Source: Bacillus thuringiensis
GTDB lineage: Bacteria; Bacillota; Bacilli; Bacillales; Bacillaceae_G
Assembly: GCF_001182785.1 (NCBI RefSeq)
Contig: NZ_CP012099.1
Span: forward strand, 4,090,501-4,154,500
Direction of reading: 5' to 3'
DNA length: 64,000 nucleotides
Of this stretch, positions 1 to 9,483 are shown in pieces; the stretch's first letter is position 1; each line of letters starts with the position of its first letter. Below the pieces are notes generated by a model. That model searched no databases. It was not told the origin of the DNA and worked only from the letters and a program-made list of their open reading frames with translations. Both the position numbers and the translations under genes were made by a program.

Positions 1-3000
1 GATAACCAAATGACACGCGTATTCCTCTATATTTCGTACGGAAACGTTCTTCCATCGTCAGTTCAGGTGAGTCTGGAATGCCCCAGCGGTCACGAATGAG
101 CATATGTGTTTTTTCAGCAAGTCCTTCTGCTAATTCAAGCGCTAACGATTGAATGGCATGACTACGTAAGTAATCACCTTTCGCCTTCCACTCTTCAGCA
201 ATGTCCCGAACTCCTTCCCCAACCGTAACAGATAAGAAAGCAACATAGTCCATCTCATCTCCAATAGGGCGCAAATAATCACCTAAAGTACGGTATGGTG
301 CTTTTCCTTGTCTAGGAAATGTGAAACGCTCTATTACGCGCGTATGATCTTCTGGATCATATATTACAATGTTTTGTCCGTCGCTTTGCGCTGGGAAAAA
401 TTGATACACTGCTTTCGGTTTTAACCAAGATTGTCCTTCCTGCAATAATTCATCTATTAAATCATTTAATTCATGTGCTCTCTTATCCCCCTCTTTCAAA
501 AGCTTCTTCACATTTCCTTTTAATCCAAGGTGATGCCCAAGTAACATTTGTCTATTTAAAAATGGAGCGAGATGAAGAGCCGGAATATCGCGTAATACAA
601 TTCGTTTTGTTGAATCAGGCACCATAACCTCAGCCTTCGGTAATGGCTCAATTACTGCTGGAATTTCTACTTGCTTCTCCTCTTTTTTTACGATATGAAG
701 ATGACGTTCTTTTTTATCCTGTTTCATCTTCTCACGCTCTTCTTCTTTTTGAAGCTTATTAATAATATCGAGCCCCGTCATCGCATCACTCGCATAACAA
801 ACGAGCCCTTTATATGATGGTGAAATCCGATTATCTGTAAACTTTCTCGTTAACGCTGCACCACCTACAACAATGGGCACATCAATATTTGCTGCTTTTA
901 AATCTTCAGCAGTCGTTACCATTTGTTGCGCTGATTTTACTAATAAACCTGAAAGGCCTATAATGTCAGGCTTCTTTTCTTGTACTTCTTGAACAATTCG
1001 ATCCGAACGAACATTGATTCCTAAATTAATAATCTCATATCCGTTATTCGATAAAATAATTTCAACGAGGTTTTTCCCAATATCATGTACGTCACCTTTA
1101 ACAGTTGCTAATAATACTTTCCCTTTTTTTGCACTATCGCTAGATTCCATATGTGGCTCTAAATAACTTACAGCAGCTTTCATACTTTCGGCACTTTGCA
1201 ATACTTCTGCAACAATAAGTTCATTATTATTAAATAGTCGTCCTACCTCGTCCATCCCTGTCATAAGCGGACCGTTAATAATATCAAGAGGTTTTCTTCC
1301 TTCTTCAAGTGCAAGACTTAAATCCTCGTGTAATCCTTGTTTCGTACCTTCTACAATATAATTTGCTAGTCGTTCATCAAGCGTTAACGTTTCTTGCACA
1401 ACGACATCTTTCTTTTTAGCGACTCGGTAAAAGTTTGTAAATTCTTCTAACGTCTCTTTCGTCGTTTCAAACAGTAATGCATCTGCAAGTTGTTTTTCTT
1501 CCTCTGGAATTGACGCATAGCGTTCTAATTTTTCCGTATTAACAATCGCGTAATCTAATCCAGCCTTCGTAGCATGATATAAAAAGACGGAATTCAATAC
1601 TTCACGTCCAGCTGGTGGTAAACCAAATGATATGTTACTTACACCTAAAATCGTTAAACACTCTGGTAACGCTTCTTTAATAAGGCGAATCCCCTCTATA
1701 GTCGCTGCCGCTGAACCGATATATTCTTCATCACCTGTCCCTACTGGAAACACAAGTGCATCAAAAATAATATCTGACGGGCGTATCCCATATTTCGTCG
1801 TTAATAATTCGTAACTTCTTTTTGCAATTTCTAATTTTCTTTCAGCACTTACTGCCATACCATCTTCATCGATTGTACCAACTACAATTGCAGCACCATA
1901 CTTACGAAGAAGCGGTGTTACCTTTTCAAAACGCTCTTCTCCATCTTCTAAATTAATAGAGTTGATAACAGCTTTTCCTTGAATATAAGTAAGTGCTCTT
2001 GCCATAACATTTTCATCCGTTGAATCAATCATAATCGGTACTTTTAACACTTTCGTAACTTCTGTCAAAAATTTCTCCATATCTTCTATTTCATCACGAT
2101 CAGGATCTGCCATACAAATATCAATAATATGAGCATTTTTCTTCACTTGCGCTCTTGCCACTTCAGCAGCCTCTTCAAATTTCCCTTCTGCTACTAATCG
2201 TTTAAATTTACGTGAACCAATAACATTCGTTCTTTCACCTACAAATAACGGTCTCATAGACTCATCGTATTGCAGTGCCTCTAATCCACTAATTCCATGT
2301 CCTTCTCTCTCATGATGGTCACGAGGCTTAAGAGATGCTAGCGCTTCCTTCATTGCTCTTATATGTTCTGGTGTTGTGCCACAACAACCACCGATAATAT
2401 TAACCCATCCTTCTTCAGCAAATCGCTTCACCTTTTCAGCAAGAGAAGATGGAGACTCATGGTAATGTCCATCTTCATCAGGAAGACCTGCATTTGGATA
2501 ACAAGAAATGTAACACTCCGATAAATCAGATAGTGAACGAATATGATCCCTCATAAACTCCGGACCAGTCGCACAATTTAACCCAACAGATAATGGTTTC
2601 ATATGTTCTACTGATAAATAAAAAGCTTCAATTGTTTGCCCAGCCAGAGTCGTTCCCATTGGCTCAATCGTTCCTGAAATCATAATAGGAACCGTTTTTT
2701 TCAGTTCTTCAAAAGCAGCTTGAATTCCAATATAAGCTGCTTTCACGTTACGCATATCTTGACTCGTCTCAACGAGTAATACATCAACTTCTCCTTTTAA
2801 TAATCCTCGTGCCTGCCTTGTATAAGCCTCAATCAATTCTTCAAAAGTCACACCACCAGTAACACTAATTGCTTTCGTTGTTGGTCCCATCGCTCCCGCA
2901 ACATATACTTCCCTACCGCTTTCTGTAACAGCTTGCTTCGCCAAAAGTGCTGCCTTTTCATTTAGTTCTTCATCTAAATGAGACAGCTCATAATCACTTA

Positions 3001-3238
3001 GTACAATATTCGTTGCTCCAAATGTATTTGTTTCAATAATATCCGCTCCAGCTTCAATATAAGCTTTATGAATCTTTAAAATAACGTCTGGTCTTGTTTC
3101 TACTAAATATTCATTACAGCCCTCGTACTCTTCTCCTCCGAAATCTTCAGCAGTTAAATCCTCTTGCTGAATCATTGTTCCCATTGCACCATCTAATATT
3201 AAAATGCTATTTTGTAATTTTTCTTCTATACACTTCAT
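1..3238 (-). CDS. metH: Cobalamin-dependent methionine synthase (C-terminus cut off by window edge)
   Basis: Transfers a methyl group from 5-methyl-tetrahydrofolate to homocysteine via methylcobalamin. About 1,079 codons are visible from an ATG at 3238; the family is usually around 1,130-1,230 residues, so only the last part of the reactivation domain is missing. Domains in order: homocysteine-binding barrel with zinc motif GGCCGTTPEH (near residue 283), pterin-binding domain starting at GERTNVIGSRKF (near 331), B12 domain with the cobalt-ligand motif GDVHDIGKN (near 718), and the AdoMet reactivation domain, which reaches YRGIRVSFGY at the window edge. The start overlaps the yitJ stop by one base (TGATG), so the two are co-translated behind the riboswitch at 5141-5250. 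The reading frame is open throughout. Confidence 0.97.
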   Translation of the reverse strand, partial: MKCIEEKLQNSILILDGAMGTMIQQEDLTAEDFGGEEYEGCNEYLVETRPDVILKIHKAYIEAGADIIETNTFGATNIVLSDYELSHLDEELNEKAALLAKQAVTESGREVYVAGAMGPTTKAISVTGGVTFEELIEAYTRQARGLLKGEVDVLLVETSQDMRNVKAAYIGIQAAFEELKKTVPIMISGTIEPMGTTLAGQTIEAFYLSVEHMKPLSVGLNCATGPEFMRDHIRSLSDLSECYISCYPNAGLPDEDGHYHESPSSLAEKVKRFAEEGWVNIIGGCCGTTPEHIRAMKEALASLKPRDHHEREGHGISGLEALQYDESMRPLFVGERTNVIGSRKFKRLVAEGKFEEAAEVARAQVKKNAHIIDICMADPDRDEIEDMEKFLTEVTKVLKVPIMIDSTDENVMARALTYIQGKAVINSINLEDGEERFEKVTPLLRKYGAAIVVGTIDEDGMAVSAERKLEIAKRSYELLTTKYGIRPSDIIFDALVFPVGTGDEEYIGSAAATIEGIRLIKEALPECLTILGVSNISFGLPPAGREVLNSVFLYHATKAGLDYAIVNTEKLERYASIPEEEKQLADALLFETTKETLEEFTNFYRVAKKKDVVVQETLTLDERLANYIVEGTKQGLHEDLSLALEEGRKPLDIINGPLMTGMDEVGRLFNNNELIVAEVLQSAESMKAAVSYLEPHMESSDSAKKGKVLLATVKGDVHDIGKNLVEIILSNNGYEIINLGINVRSDRIVQEVQEKKPDIIGLSGLLVKSAQQMVTTAEDLKAANIDVPIVVGGAALTRKFTDNRISPSYKGLVCYASDAMTGLDIINKLQKEEEREKMKQDKKERHLHIVKKEEKQVEIPAVIEPLPKAEVMVPDSTKRIVLRDIPALHLAPFLNRQMLLGHHLGLKGNVKKLLKEGDKRAHELNDLIDELLQEGQSWLKPKAVYQFFPAQSDGQNIVIYDPEDHTRVIERFTFPRQGKAPYRTLGDYLRPIGDEMDYVAFLSVTVGEGVRDIAEEWKAKGDYLRSHAIQSLALELAEGLAEKTHMLIRDRWGIPDSPELTMEERFRTKYRGIRVSFGY

Positions 3239-5070
3239 CAATTAATACCTTCTTTCACTTCTTGCTTTTCTCTTACATATTTAACAAGATGTTCTGTAAT
3301 TTCATATTTTAAAAATGGTGTAATAAGATAAATACCATTAAAATATTTCATCGCTGCGTCGATCAATTCTTGCGAAATGCGAATCCCTTCCTCAATTGCT
3401 GCCTCTTTCGTTTCGTGTCCATCCATTCTCTCTCTTATTTCTTCAGGAAGAGTAATACCCGGTACCTCAAAATGAAGAAAATCTGCATTCCGCTTACTTA
3501 CTAACGGCATAATTCCAATAAAAATAGGTTGTTCCAAATGCTTTGTCGCTTCATACACTTCTTCAATTAAGGCGATATCGTAAATTGGCTGAGTTAAAAA
3601 ATATTCCGCTCCAGCACCTATTTTTCGTTCCATTCGCTTAACCGCTGCTTTTAAGTGCCTCACGTGAGGATTAAATGCGCCGCCTACAGAAAACCTTGTC
3701 GCCGGTCCAATTGATTTCCCTAAAATTGAACGTCCATCGTTCATTTCTTTAATCATTTTAATGAGCTCAATAGAGGACAAATCGTATACAGAAGTTGCAC
3801 CGGGAAAATCACCAACGCGCGCTGGATCACCAGTCAAAGCTAACACTTCTTCCATCCCTAACGCCGATAAACCTAACAAATGAGATTGTAGTCCAATGAC
3901 GTTATGATCTCTACACGTTAAATGTGTCAATACCGGGATATCATGCTTCGTTAATAACGCACCCATCGCCATATTAGAAATACGAGGCGATGCTAATGAA
4001 TTATCTGCTAGAGTAATAGCATCTGCTCCCGCTCTTTTTAACGCTCTTGCTCCTTCAAAAAAACGCTGTGTATCTAACGTTTTCGGTGGATCTAATTCCA
4101 CTACAACTGTCGTTTGTTTTTTCGCTTTCTCTGCTAGAGTGACGTGAGCCTTCGAACGTTTCTCATGCGTATGAACGACTTTCGGCCTTTGAATAGTGTC
4201 TTTTTCTATTACAGGTGTAACATTCGCAACAGCGCGCTTCATACTTTGAATATGTTCTGGAGTCGTACCACAACAACCACCTAATAACCGAATACCTTGC
4301 TCAATAAATCTCGGTGTCATCGCCTCAAAATAAGCTGGGCTTCCCTCATATACGTAACGTCCCTCCACATAATTCGGGAGACCTGCATTTGGGTATGCTG
4401 ATAAATAGCCATTTTGCGGAATCGATATCATTTTGAAAGCCTCCGTCATATGAAGCGGCCCTAGTTGACAATTCAATCCAACAACATTTGCACCGTAATC
4501 TATAAGTTGCTTTAATATTTCATTGACATCATTTCCATTTTGAGTCGTACCTGCTTCATGTAACGCTAATTGAGCAACAATTGGAATGTTCGTTTGCTTA
4601 CGCAATACTTTAACGGCATGCAGTAATTCAAATTCATCGTAAAAGGTTTCTAATAGTAATCCATCAACTTGTTCTTCTAGTAAAGCCCCTGCCTGTTCAA
4701 GTAGCATAAACTCCCTTTCCATATCAGTCGTTGTAACGGCTCCGATATGTTTCATACCACCAATTGTTCCTAAAATTGCATTTCTGTCCGTAACAGATGC
4801 TTTCGCCAGCTTTACTGCCGCTCTATTAATTTCTGTAACTTGATTTTCTAAGCCATACATACGTAATTTCGCCTCATTTGCTCCATACGTATTCGTTTGA
4901 ATTACATCTGCTCCAGCAGCTACATATTGTTTATGAATCGATATAATTAAGTCTGGATCAGATACATTCAATTCTTCAAAGCTACTTTGCAAACCATGTG
5001 AATGCAATAACGTCCCAACCGCACCATCACCTATTACAATTCCTTTTGATAATAAATCTAGTAACTTCAC
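3238..5070 (-). CDS. yitJ: Bifunctional homocysteine S-methyltransferase / 5,10-methylene-THF reductase
   Basis: 610-residue fusion. The N-terminal half (about 1-290) is a homocysteine S-methyltransferase barrel with the zinc ligands in LLGGCCGTTPEHIQ. The C-terminal half (about 320-600) is a MetF-type methylene-tetrahydrofolate reductase, seen in VVELDPPKT, LTCRDHN and LTGDPARVGDFPG. It therefore supplies the methyl-folate used by the MetH encoded immediately downstream. It is the first gene of a two-gene operon controlled by the SAM-I riboswitch at 5141-5250. Domain order and length match B. subtilis YitJ. Confidence 0.95.
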   Translation of the reverse strand: MKLLDLLSKGIVIGDGAVGTLLHSHGLQSSFEELNVSDPDLIISIHKQYVAAGADVIQTNTYGANEAKLRMYGLENQVTEINRAAVKLAKASVTDRNAILGTIGGMKHIGAVTTTDMEREFMLLEQAGALLEEQVDGLLLETFYDEFELLHAVKVLRKQTNIPIVAQLALHEAGTTQNGNDVNEILKQLIDYGANVVGLNCQLGPLHMTEAFKMISIPQNGYLSAYPNAGLPNYVEGRYVYEGSPAYFEAMTPRFIEQGIRLLGGCCGTTPEHIQSMKRAVANVTPVIEKDTIQRPKVVHTHEKRSKAHVTLAEKAKKQTTVVVELDPPKTLDTQRFFEGARALKRAGADAITLADNSLASPRISNMAMGALLTKHDIPVLTHLTCRDHNVIGLQSHLLGLSALGMEEVLALTGDPARVGDFPGATSVYDLSSIELIKMIKEMNDGRSILGKSIGPATRFSVGGAFNPHVRHLKAAVKRMERKIGAGAEYFLTQPIYDIALIEEVYEATKHLEQPIFIGIMPLVSKRNADFLHFEVPGITLPEEIRERMDGHETKEAAIEEGIRISQELIDAAMKYFNGIYLITPFLKYEITEHLVKYVREKQEVKEGIN

Positions 5071-5091
5071 GAATCTCCCTCATTTCTATCA

Positions 5092-5125
5092 ATATAAAAA
5101 CCCCCTCTTCACTTTGAAGAGGGGG
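5092..5125 (-). terminator. SAM-controlled terminator of the yitJ leader
   Basis: Perfect 10-bp stem, CCCCCTCTTC (5101-5110) with GAAGAGGGGG (5116-5125), followed on the minus strand by TTTTTATATT. It lies between the riboswitch aptamer and the yitJ start at 5070. Confidence 0.93.
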
Positions 5126-5140
5126 ACATAATCGTTCCTC

Positions 5141-5250
5141 CTCTTATTATGCAAAACATTCGTTTTGCAGGTATTAGCACCGTTTCAAACATTTCGTTTG
5201 AAGGTTGCCGGGTTTCACAGGGCCTTTCCCTCCACCGCTCTCAATAAGAG
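5141..5250 (-). ncRNA. SAM-I riboswitch (S-box) controlling yitJ-metH
   Basis: On the minus strand the S-box core is plain: AGCGGTGGAGGGAAAGGCCC, then TGAAACCCGGCAACC, then a stem and GGTGCTAATACC. Helix P1 closes between CTCTTATT (5243-5250) and AATAAGAG (5141-5148). A GC-rich hairpin with a T tract follows at 5092-5125. By established S-box logic, SAM binding stabilises P1 and frees the terminator, while low SAM lets the P1 strand act as antiterminator. Confidence 0.95.
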
Positions 5251-5453
5251 TTGTCTTTATTATTTTATTTATGTAGCTAAAAGGAAATGCGTTCCCCTTT
5301 TAACAATGTTTGTTAATTTTTTAATAAATTTAGCATGCACAAAAGTAAAAGTCAATGACACTTGCGGAAAAATAAAAATTATTTAAAATAGAGTTGCAAT
5401 TCAATTATCTTTTGTTGTAAAGTTAAAAACATAATAAAAATTTCATACGAACA
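5251..5453. other. Divergent promoter region between two SAM riboswitches
   Basis: About 200 bases of AT-rich sequence lie between the two back-to-back S-box aptamers. Both promoters must be here. I see no convincing -35/-10 pair for either direction and list the region only to locate them. No open reading frame is credible. Confidence 0.6.
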
Positions 5454-5564
5454 TTCTTATCTAGAGAGGTAGAGGGACTGGCCCTGTGACGCCTCAGCAA
5501 CCATTAACATTTTGTTAATAAGGTGCTAATTCCAGCAAATTGTGAAAGATTTGACAGATGAGAA
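5454..5564 (+). ncRNA. SAM-I riboswitch (S-box) controlling metI-metC
   Basis: The S-box core is visible as AGAGGTAGAGGGACTGGCCC, then TGTGACGCCTCAGCAACC, then GGTGCTAATTCCAGC. P1 pairs TTCTTATCT (5454-5462) with AGATGAGAA (5556-5564), with one G-T pair. A terminator follows at 5584-5616. The second half of the core reads GACGCCTCAGCAACC where the yitJ copy has GAAACCCGGCAACC. Confidence 0.95.
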
Positions 5565-5583
5565 GAAGACTCTATTCAAACCG

Positions 5584-5616
5584 AAAGCCTTCTTCTTAGA
5601 AGGCTTTTTTTATTTT
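5584..5616 (+). terminator. SAM-controlled terminator of the metI leader
   Basis: Stem AAAGCCTTCT / AGAAGGCTTT with a 4-base loop, then a T tract. It lies about 45 bases before the metI start and downstream of the S-box aptamer. Confidence 0.92.
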
Positions 5617-5658
5617 ATATTCAGTTAATGTTTCAATTTAAAAAGGAGGAATTTTCAC

Positions 5659-6771
5659 ATGTCAACAATCGAAACAAAGCTAGCACAAATCGGCAATCGC
5701 AGTGAAACTACAACAGGAACGGTTAATCCACCAGTTTATTTCTCAACCGCTTATCGTCACGAAGGAATTGGTAAATCTACTGGCTTTGACTATTCACGAA
5801 CTGGCAATCCAACTCGCGATCTTTTAGAACAGGCGATCGCAGACTTAGAATATGGCGAACAAGGTTATGCCTGTAGTTCAGGGATGGCAGCTGTTCTCCT
5901 CGTCCTTTCTCTATTCCGCTCTGGAGACGAACTTATTGTATCTGAAGATCTATACGGGGGAACGTATCGATTATTTTCTGAACATGAAAAAAAGTGGAAT
6001 GTTCGATGTAGATACGTAAATACACAGTCTATTAAACAAATTGAGCAAGCTATCACAACTGAAACGAAGGCTATTTTCATAGAAACTCCAACTAATCCAT
6101 TAATGCAAGTTACTGATATTGCTGCTGTCGCAACTGTAGCGAAAAGGCACGGACTACTTCTTATTGTAGACAACACATTCTACACACCTTATATACAGCA
6201 ACCATTAACAGAAGGTGCCGACATTGTACTTCATAGCGCAACGAAATATTTAGGGGGGCATAACGATGTACTAAGCGGACTTGTCGTTGCAAAAGGAAAG
6301 GAACTTTGTGAGGAAATCGCCCATTATCATAATGCATCAGGTGCGGTCTTAAGCCCATTTGACTCATGGTTATTAATTCGCGGTATGAAAACGTTAGCGC
6401 TTCGCATGAGACAACATGAAGAAAATGCGAAAGCAGTTGTTGCGTATTTAAATGATGAAGACGGGGTGACAGATGTATTTTATCCAGGAAGAGGCGGCAT
6501 GATTTCATTCCGCCTTAAAGATGAAGCTTGGATCAATCCATTCTTACAATCTTTATCCTTAATTACATTTGCCGAAAGTCTCGGTGGTGTAGAAAGTTTA
6601 ATGACTTATCCAGCAACGCAGACACATGCTGATATTCCTGAAGAAATTAGAACAGCAAACGGTGTATGTAATCGTCTTCTTCGATTCTCCGTTGGCATTG
6701 AAAATAGTAACGATTTAATTCAAGACTTAAAGCAAGCCATTAAACTCGTAAAAGAAGGTGTAAGAATATGA
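5659..6771 (+). CDS. metI: Cystathionine gamma-synthase / O-acetylhomoserine thiolyase
   Basis: PLP enzyme of the Cys/Met metabolism family, 370 residues. It joins an activated homoserine with cysteine (transsulfuration) or sulfide. The PLP-binding lysine is in LHSATKYLGGHND (about residue 195); YDYSR-type and SGMAAV cofactor motifs are also present. The ATG at 5659 follows AAAAGGAGG. The end overlaps the metC start by four bases (ATGA), and the leader carries a SAM-I riboswitch. The B. subtilis homologue has both activities; the choice between them here is inference. Confidence 0.93.
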   Translation: MSTIETKLAQIGNRSETTTGTVNPPVYFSTAYRHEGIGKSTGFDYSRTGNPTRDLLEQAIADLEYGEQGYACSSGMAAVLLVLSLFRSGDELIVSEDLYGGTYRLFSEHEKKWNVRCRYVNTQSIKQIEQAITTETKAIFIETPTNPLMQVTDIAAVATVAKRHGLLLIVDNTFYTPYIQQPLTEGADIVLHSATKYLGGHNDVLSGLVVAKGKELCEEIAHYHNASGAVLSPFDSWLLIRGMKTLALRMRQHEENAKAVVAYLNDEDGVTDVFYPGRGGMISFRLKDEAWINPFLQSLSLITFAESLGGVESLMTYPATQTHADIPEEIRTANGVCNRLLRFSVGIENSNDLIQDLKQAIKLVKEGVRI

Positions 6772-7931
6772 GTTATTCTATAGATACACTCTTACTACAC
6801 AACCAATATAAACATGACTCACAAACAGGCGCTGTGAACGTTCCTATTTATAACACATCAACTTTTCACCAGTTTGATGTAGATACGTTCGGAAAATATG
6901 ACTATAGCAGGTCAGGAAATCCAACTCGTGAAGCTCTTGAAGATATCATCGCTTTATTAGAGGGCGGAACAAAGGGGTTCGCCTTTGCATCAGGCATTGC
7001 AGCGATTTCCACTGCATTTCTTCTTCTTTCACAAGGGGATCACGTTCTCATTTCAGAAGATGTATATGGAGGCACTTACCGAGTGATAACTGAAGTACTC
7101 TCCCGTTACGGTGTTTCACATACATTTGTTGATATGACCAATTTAGAAGAAATAAAACAAAACATTAAACCAAATACAAAGCTCTTTTATGTAGAAACAC
7201 CTTCTAACCCACTTTTAAAAGTGACAGATATTCGCGAGGTTTCTAAACTCGCAAAATCTATTGGCGCTCTTACTTTTGTTGATAATACATTTTTGACACC
7301 ACTATTCCAAAAACCACTTGAACTTGGAGCTGATGTCGTTCTTCATAGTGCTACAAAATTTATTGCTGGTCATAGTGATGTTACTGCCGGATTAGCAGTC
7401 GTAAAAGATGCAGAACTCGCTCAAAAGCTTGGATTTTTACAAAATGCATTCGGTGCTATTTTAGGGCCTCACGATTGTTCTCTCGTACTTCGCGGTCTAA
7501 AAACATTGCATGTACGCCTCGAGCATTCAGCTAAAAATGCCAATAAAATTGCACATTATTTACAAGAGCACGTTAAAGTACAAAATGTCTATTATCCGGG
7601 ATTACAAACACATCTCGGATTTGATATTCAACAATCTCAAGCGACATCAGCTGGAGCAGTCTTATCATTTACTTTGCAATCAGAAGATGCACTCCGCCAA
7701 TTTTTATCAAAAGTAAAATTACCTGTTTTTGCAGTTAGTTTAGGAGCTGTCGAGTCAATTCTTTCCTATCCAGCTAAAATGTCACATGCAGCACTGTCGC
7801 AAGAAGCTCGTGATGAAAGAGGAATCTCTAATTCATTACTTCGGTTATCAGTTGGTCTCGAAAATGTTGACGATTTAATATCCGATTTTGAAAATGCCCT
7901 TTCTTATGTAGAAGAACCTGTAAATGCATAG
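6768..7931 (+). CDS. metC: Cystathionine beta-lyase
   Basis: PLP enzyme, 387 residues, cleaving cystathionine to homocysteine, pyruvate and ammonia, which completes transsulfuration begun by MetI. PLP lysine in LHSATKFIAGHSDV (about residue 197), plus KYDYSRSGNPTREALE near the N-terminus. It is translationally coupled to metI (ATGA overlap; GAAGGTG upstream) and ends at the terminator at 7936-7976. The MetI/MetC distinction rests on gene order as in B. subtilis (yjcI-yjcJ), because the two paralogues are similar. Confidence 0.92.
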   Translation: MSYSIDTLLLHNQYKHDSQTGAVNVPIYNTSTFHQFDVDTFGKYDYSRSGNPTREALEDIIALLEGGTKGFAFASGIAAISTAFLLLSQGDHVLISEDVYGGTYRVITEVLSRYGVSHTFVDMTNLEEIKQNIKPNTKLFYVETPSNPLLKVTDIREVSKLAKSIGALTFVDNTFLTPLFQKPLELGADVVLHSATKFIAGHSDVTAGLAVVKDAELAQKLGFLQNAFGAILGPHDCSLVLRGLKTLHVRLEHSAKNANKIAHYLQEHVKVQNVYYPGLQTHLGFDIQQSQATSAGAVLSFTLQSEDALRQFLSKVKLPVFAVSLGAVESILSYPAKMSHAALSQEARDERGISNSLLRLSVGLENVDDLISDFENALSYVEEPVNA

Positions 7932-7935
7932 AGAA

Positions 7936-7976
7936 AAAAGAAGATATGAGAATAGGTTTTCATATCTTCTTTTTAT
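7936..7976 (+). terminator. Terminator after metC
   Basis: Twelve-base arms AAAGAAGATATG / CATATCTTCTTT separated by about 11 bases, ending in a T-rich tract. Confidence 0.9.
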
Positions 7977-8097
7977 GCGATTTAGTTATATTCATTTGAA
8001 TTTTTTCTTTTCTTATAGTCAAAAAAATAAAAGTATATAATCTATTTCTAAATAATGGATTAATTGATATATTAAGAAATAAAAAGGGGTAAAAATA

Positions 8098-8610
8098 ATG
8101 GATACTTGTGCAGATATTTTAATCGTTATCGATTTACAAAATGGCGTATGTTATGGCGGAGAGCATTTATTTGATTTACAGAACTTACTAACAAAAGTAA
8201 ATAAAAGAATTTCTTCATACAGAAAATTAAATAAACCAATCCTTTTTGTTCAACATTGTGATGATGATTTAGTACCCGAGAAAGAACTTTGGGCTATTCA
8301 TACCATTCTAGATGTTCAAGAACAAGATTTTTTTGTAAGAAAAACACATGCAAATTCATTTTATAAAACAAACTTAAAAGAAATTTTAGATCAATTATCT
8401 GTAAAGCGCATTGAATTTTGTGGTGCCCAAACAGAGTACTGTATGGATGCTACGATTAAGTTTGCCCACGGACTAGGATACGAAAACTTTATGGTACAGA
8501 AAACAACCTCTACGTTGAATAATCCTTTTATGTCCGCAAAAGAGACAATTGATTTTTACGAGAACATATGGAATACCAGATTTTTAACGTTGCTAAAAGA
8601 TGAATTTTAG
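8098..8610 (+). CDS. Cysteine hydrolase (isochorismatase-like family)
   Basis: 170 residues with the family layout: catalytic Asp in VIDLQNGVC (about residue 13), Lys in VRKTHANSF, and nucleophile Cys in FCGAQTEYCMDATI. Members hydrolyse isochorismate, nicotinamide, N-carbamoyl compounds or other amides; nothing here fixes the substrate. The ATG follows AAAAAGGGG. It stands alone between the met operon terminator and its own terminator at 8679-8713, so it is probably monocistronic. It is unrelated to the methionine genes by sequence. Confidence 0.82.
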   Translation: MDTCADILIVIDLQNGVCYGGEHLFDLQNLLTKVNKRISSYRKLNKPILFVQHCDDDLVPEKELWAIHTILDVQEQDFFVRKTHANSFYKTNLKEILDQLSVKRIEFCGAQTEYCMDATIKFAHGLGYENFMVQKTTSTLNNPFMSAKETIDFYENIWNTRFLTLLKDEF

Positions 8611-8678
8611 AATAAATGACTAATGACTTGATTACCCTAAGATTTATCAGCCGTAATCAAATATTTCATTATCACCAT

Positions 8679-8713
8679 AAAGAAGCGAATTACATTCAGC
8701 TTCTTTTCTTTTA
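8679..8713 (+). terminator. Terminator after the cysteine hydrolase
   Basis: AAGAAGC (8680-8686) pairs with GCTTCTT (8699-8705), followed by TTCTTTT. A second inverted repeat, GATTAC/GTAATC, lies just upstream. Confidence 0.75.
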
Positions 8714-9045
8714 ACCTGTTTTATATTCTATATATATATCATTATAATTCCTTTGTCATATTATTTTAAAAATTTCGTATATTCATTTGAAAGAATAAGA
8801 AATTCATGATAAAATTGTGTTACAAATATATCTATATCTTTCAATTTTTAAAACACATCGAAATTTTCACCCAAAAATGTCATTTTACAAAAACATGCTA
8901 ATTTATCTATTTTATTTACATCAGGGTCTCTTTTCTTACAATTTCTTTACTTTAGGACTTTTTTTCTGCAACAACTATTTTCTTTTCTTTAAATTTTTGG
9001 TATGTATAGTATGGTATAATAGCTCACACGGAGGTGGAAAAGAAC
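8714..9045 (+). promoter_or_regulatory. AT-rich leader with tandem promoter candidates for the ArsR gene
   Basis: About 330 bases without a credible gene. A distal candidate promoter is TTGAAA-N17-TAAAAT, starting near 8788. A proximal one has an extended -10 TGGTATAAT at 9012-9020 but a poor -35. The proximal promoter would leave only about 20 untranslated bases before the ATG at 9046. Open frames across this stretch lack ribosome-binding sites and are low-complexity. Confidence 0.5.
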
Positions 9046-9336
9046 ATGTTAGAAACCTTTCAAAAAGAATTAGAACTATATGAAAGTAATGCAGAATTAT
9101 TAAAAGTACTAGCTCATCCTGTTCGTTTATGTATCGTAAAAGGATTAATCGAGCGCGGTCCAAGCAACGTTTCTACAATGTATACTGGCTTAAACATGCC
9201 ACAATCTACAATTTCACAGCATTTAGCAAAATTAAAAAGCGCTAAAATCGTTTCTAGTGAAAGAAAAGGTTTGGAAATTTATTACAAGGTAGAGAACGAA
9301 ACAATAATTCAACTCGTTCGCGTATTATTAGGTTAG
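9046..9336 (+). CDS. ArsR/SmtB-family transcriptional regulator
   Basis: 96-residue winged-helix protein. The recognition region reads LKVLAHPVRLCIVKGL, then SNVSTMYTGLNMPQSTISQHLAKLKSAKIV, then the wing ERKGLEIYYKVEN. I chose the ATG at 9046 because CGGAGGTGG ends ten bases before it; an in-frame GTG at 9034 lies inside that ribosome-binding site. The ELCVCDL metal-site motif of classic ArsR proteins is absent and only one cysteine (VRLCIV) is present, so a metal ligand is not evident. Its target is unknown; it faces the MidA-type methyltransferase across a bidirectional terminator. Confidence 0.85.
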   Translation: MLETFQKELELYESNAELLKVLAHPVRLCIVKGLIERGPSNVSTMYTGLNMPQSTISQHLAKLKSAKIVSSERKGLEIYYKVENETIIQLVRVLLG

Positions 9337-9442
9337 GGACTAATAATCGAAGAAAAAGAACGTATTCTATATTTTTTATCTCATATCTTTAATATAAATA
9401 TATATCATGAGAGGAAATATATAATACTACATAAGTCGTATT

Positions 9443-9483
9443 AAAAAACAAGACACAGTATATACTGTGTCTTGTTTTTTTAT
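9443..9483. terminator. Bidirectional terminator between arsR-type gene and methyltransferase
   Basis: Near-perfect palindrome AACAAGACACAG/CTGTGTCTTGTT with A and T tracts on both sides, so it can work in both directions. Its T tract touches the stop codon of the minus-strand methyltransferase at 9480. Confidence 0.9.

Noticed and set aside
8817..9083. 88-codon plus-strand frame upstream of the ArsR gene
   Set aside because: Phe/Leu/Tyr-rich translation of AT-rich leader, no ribosome-binding site, runs out of frame into the real gene.
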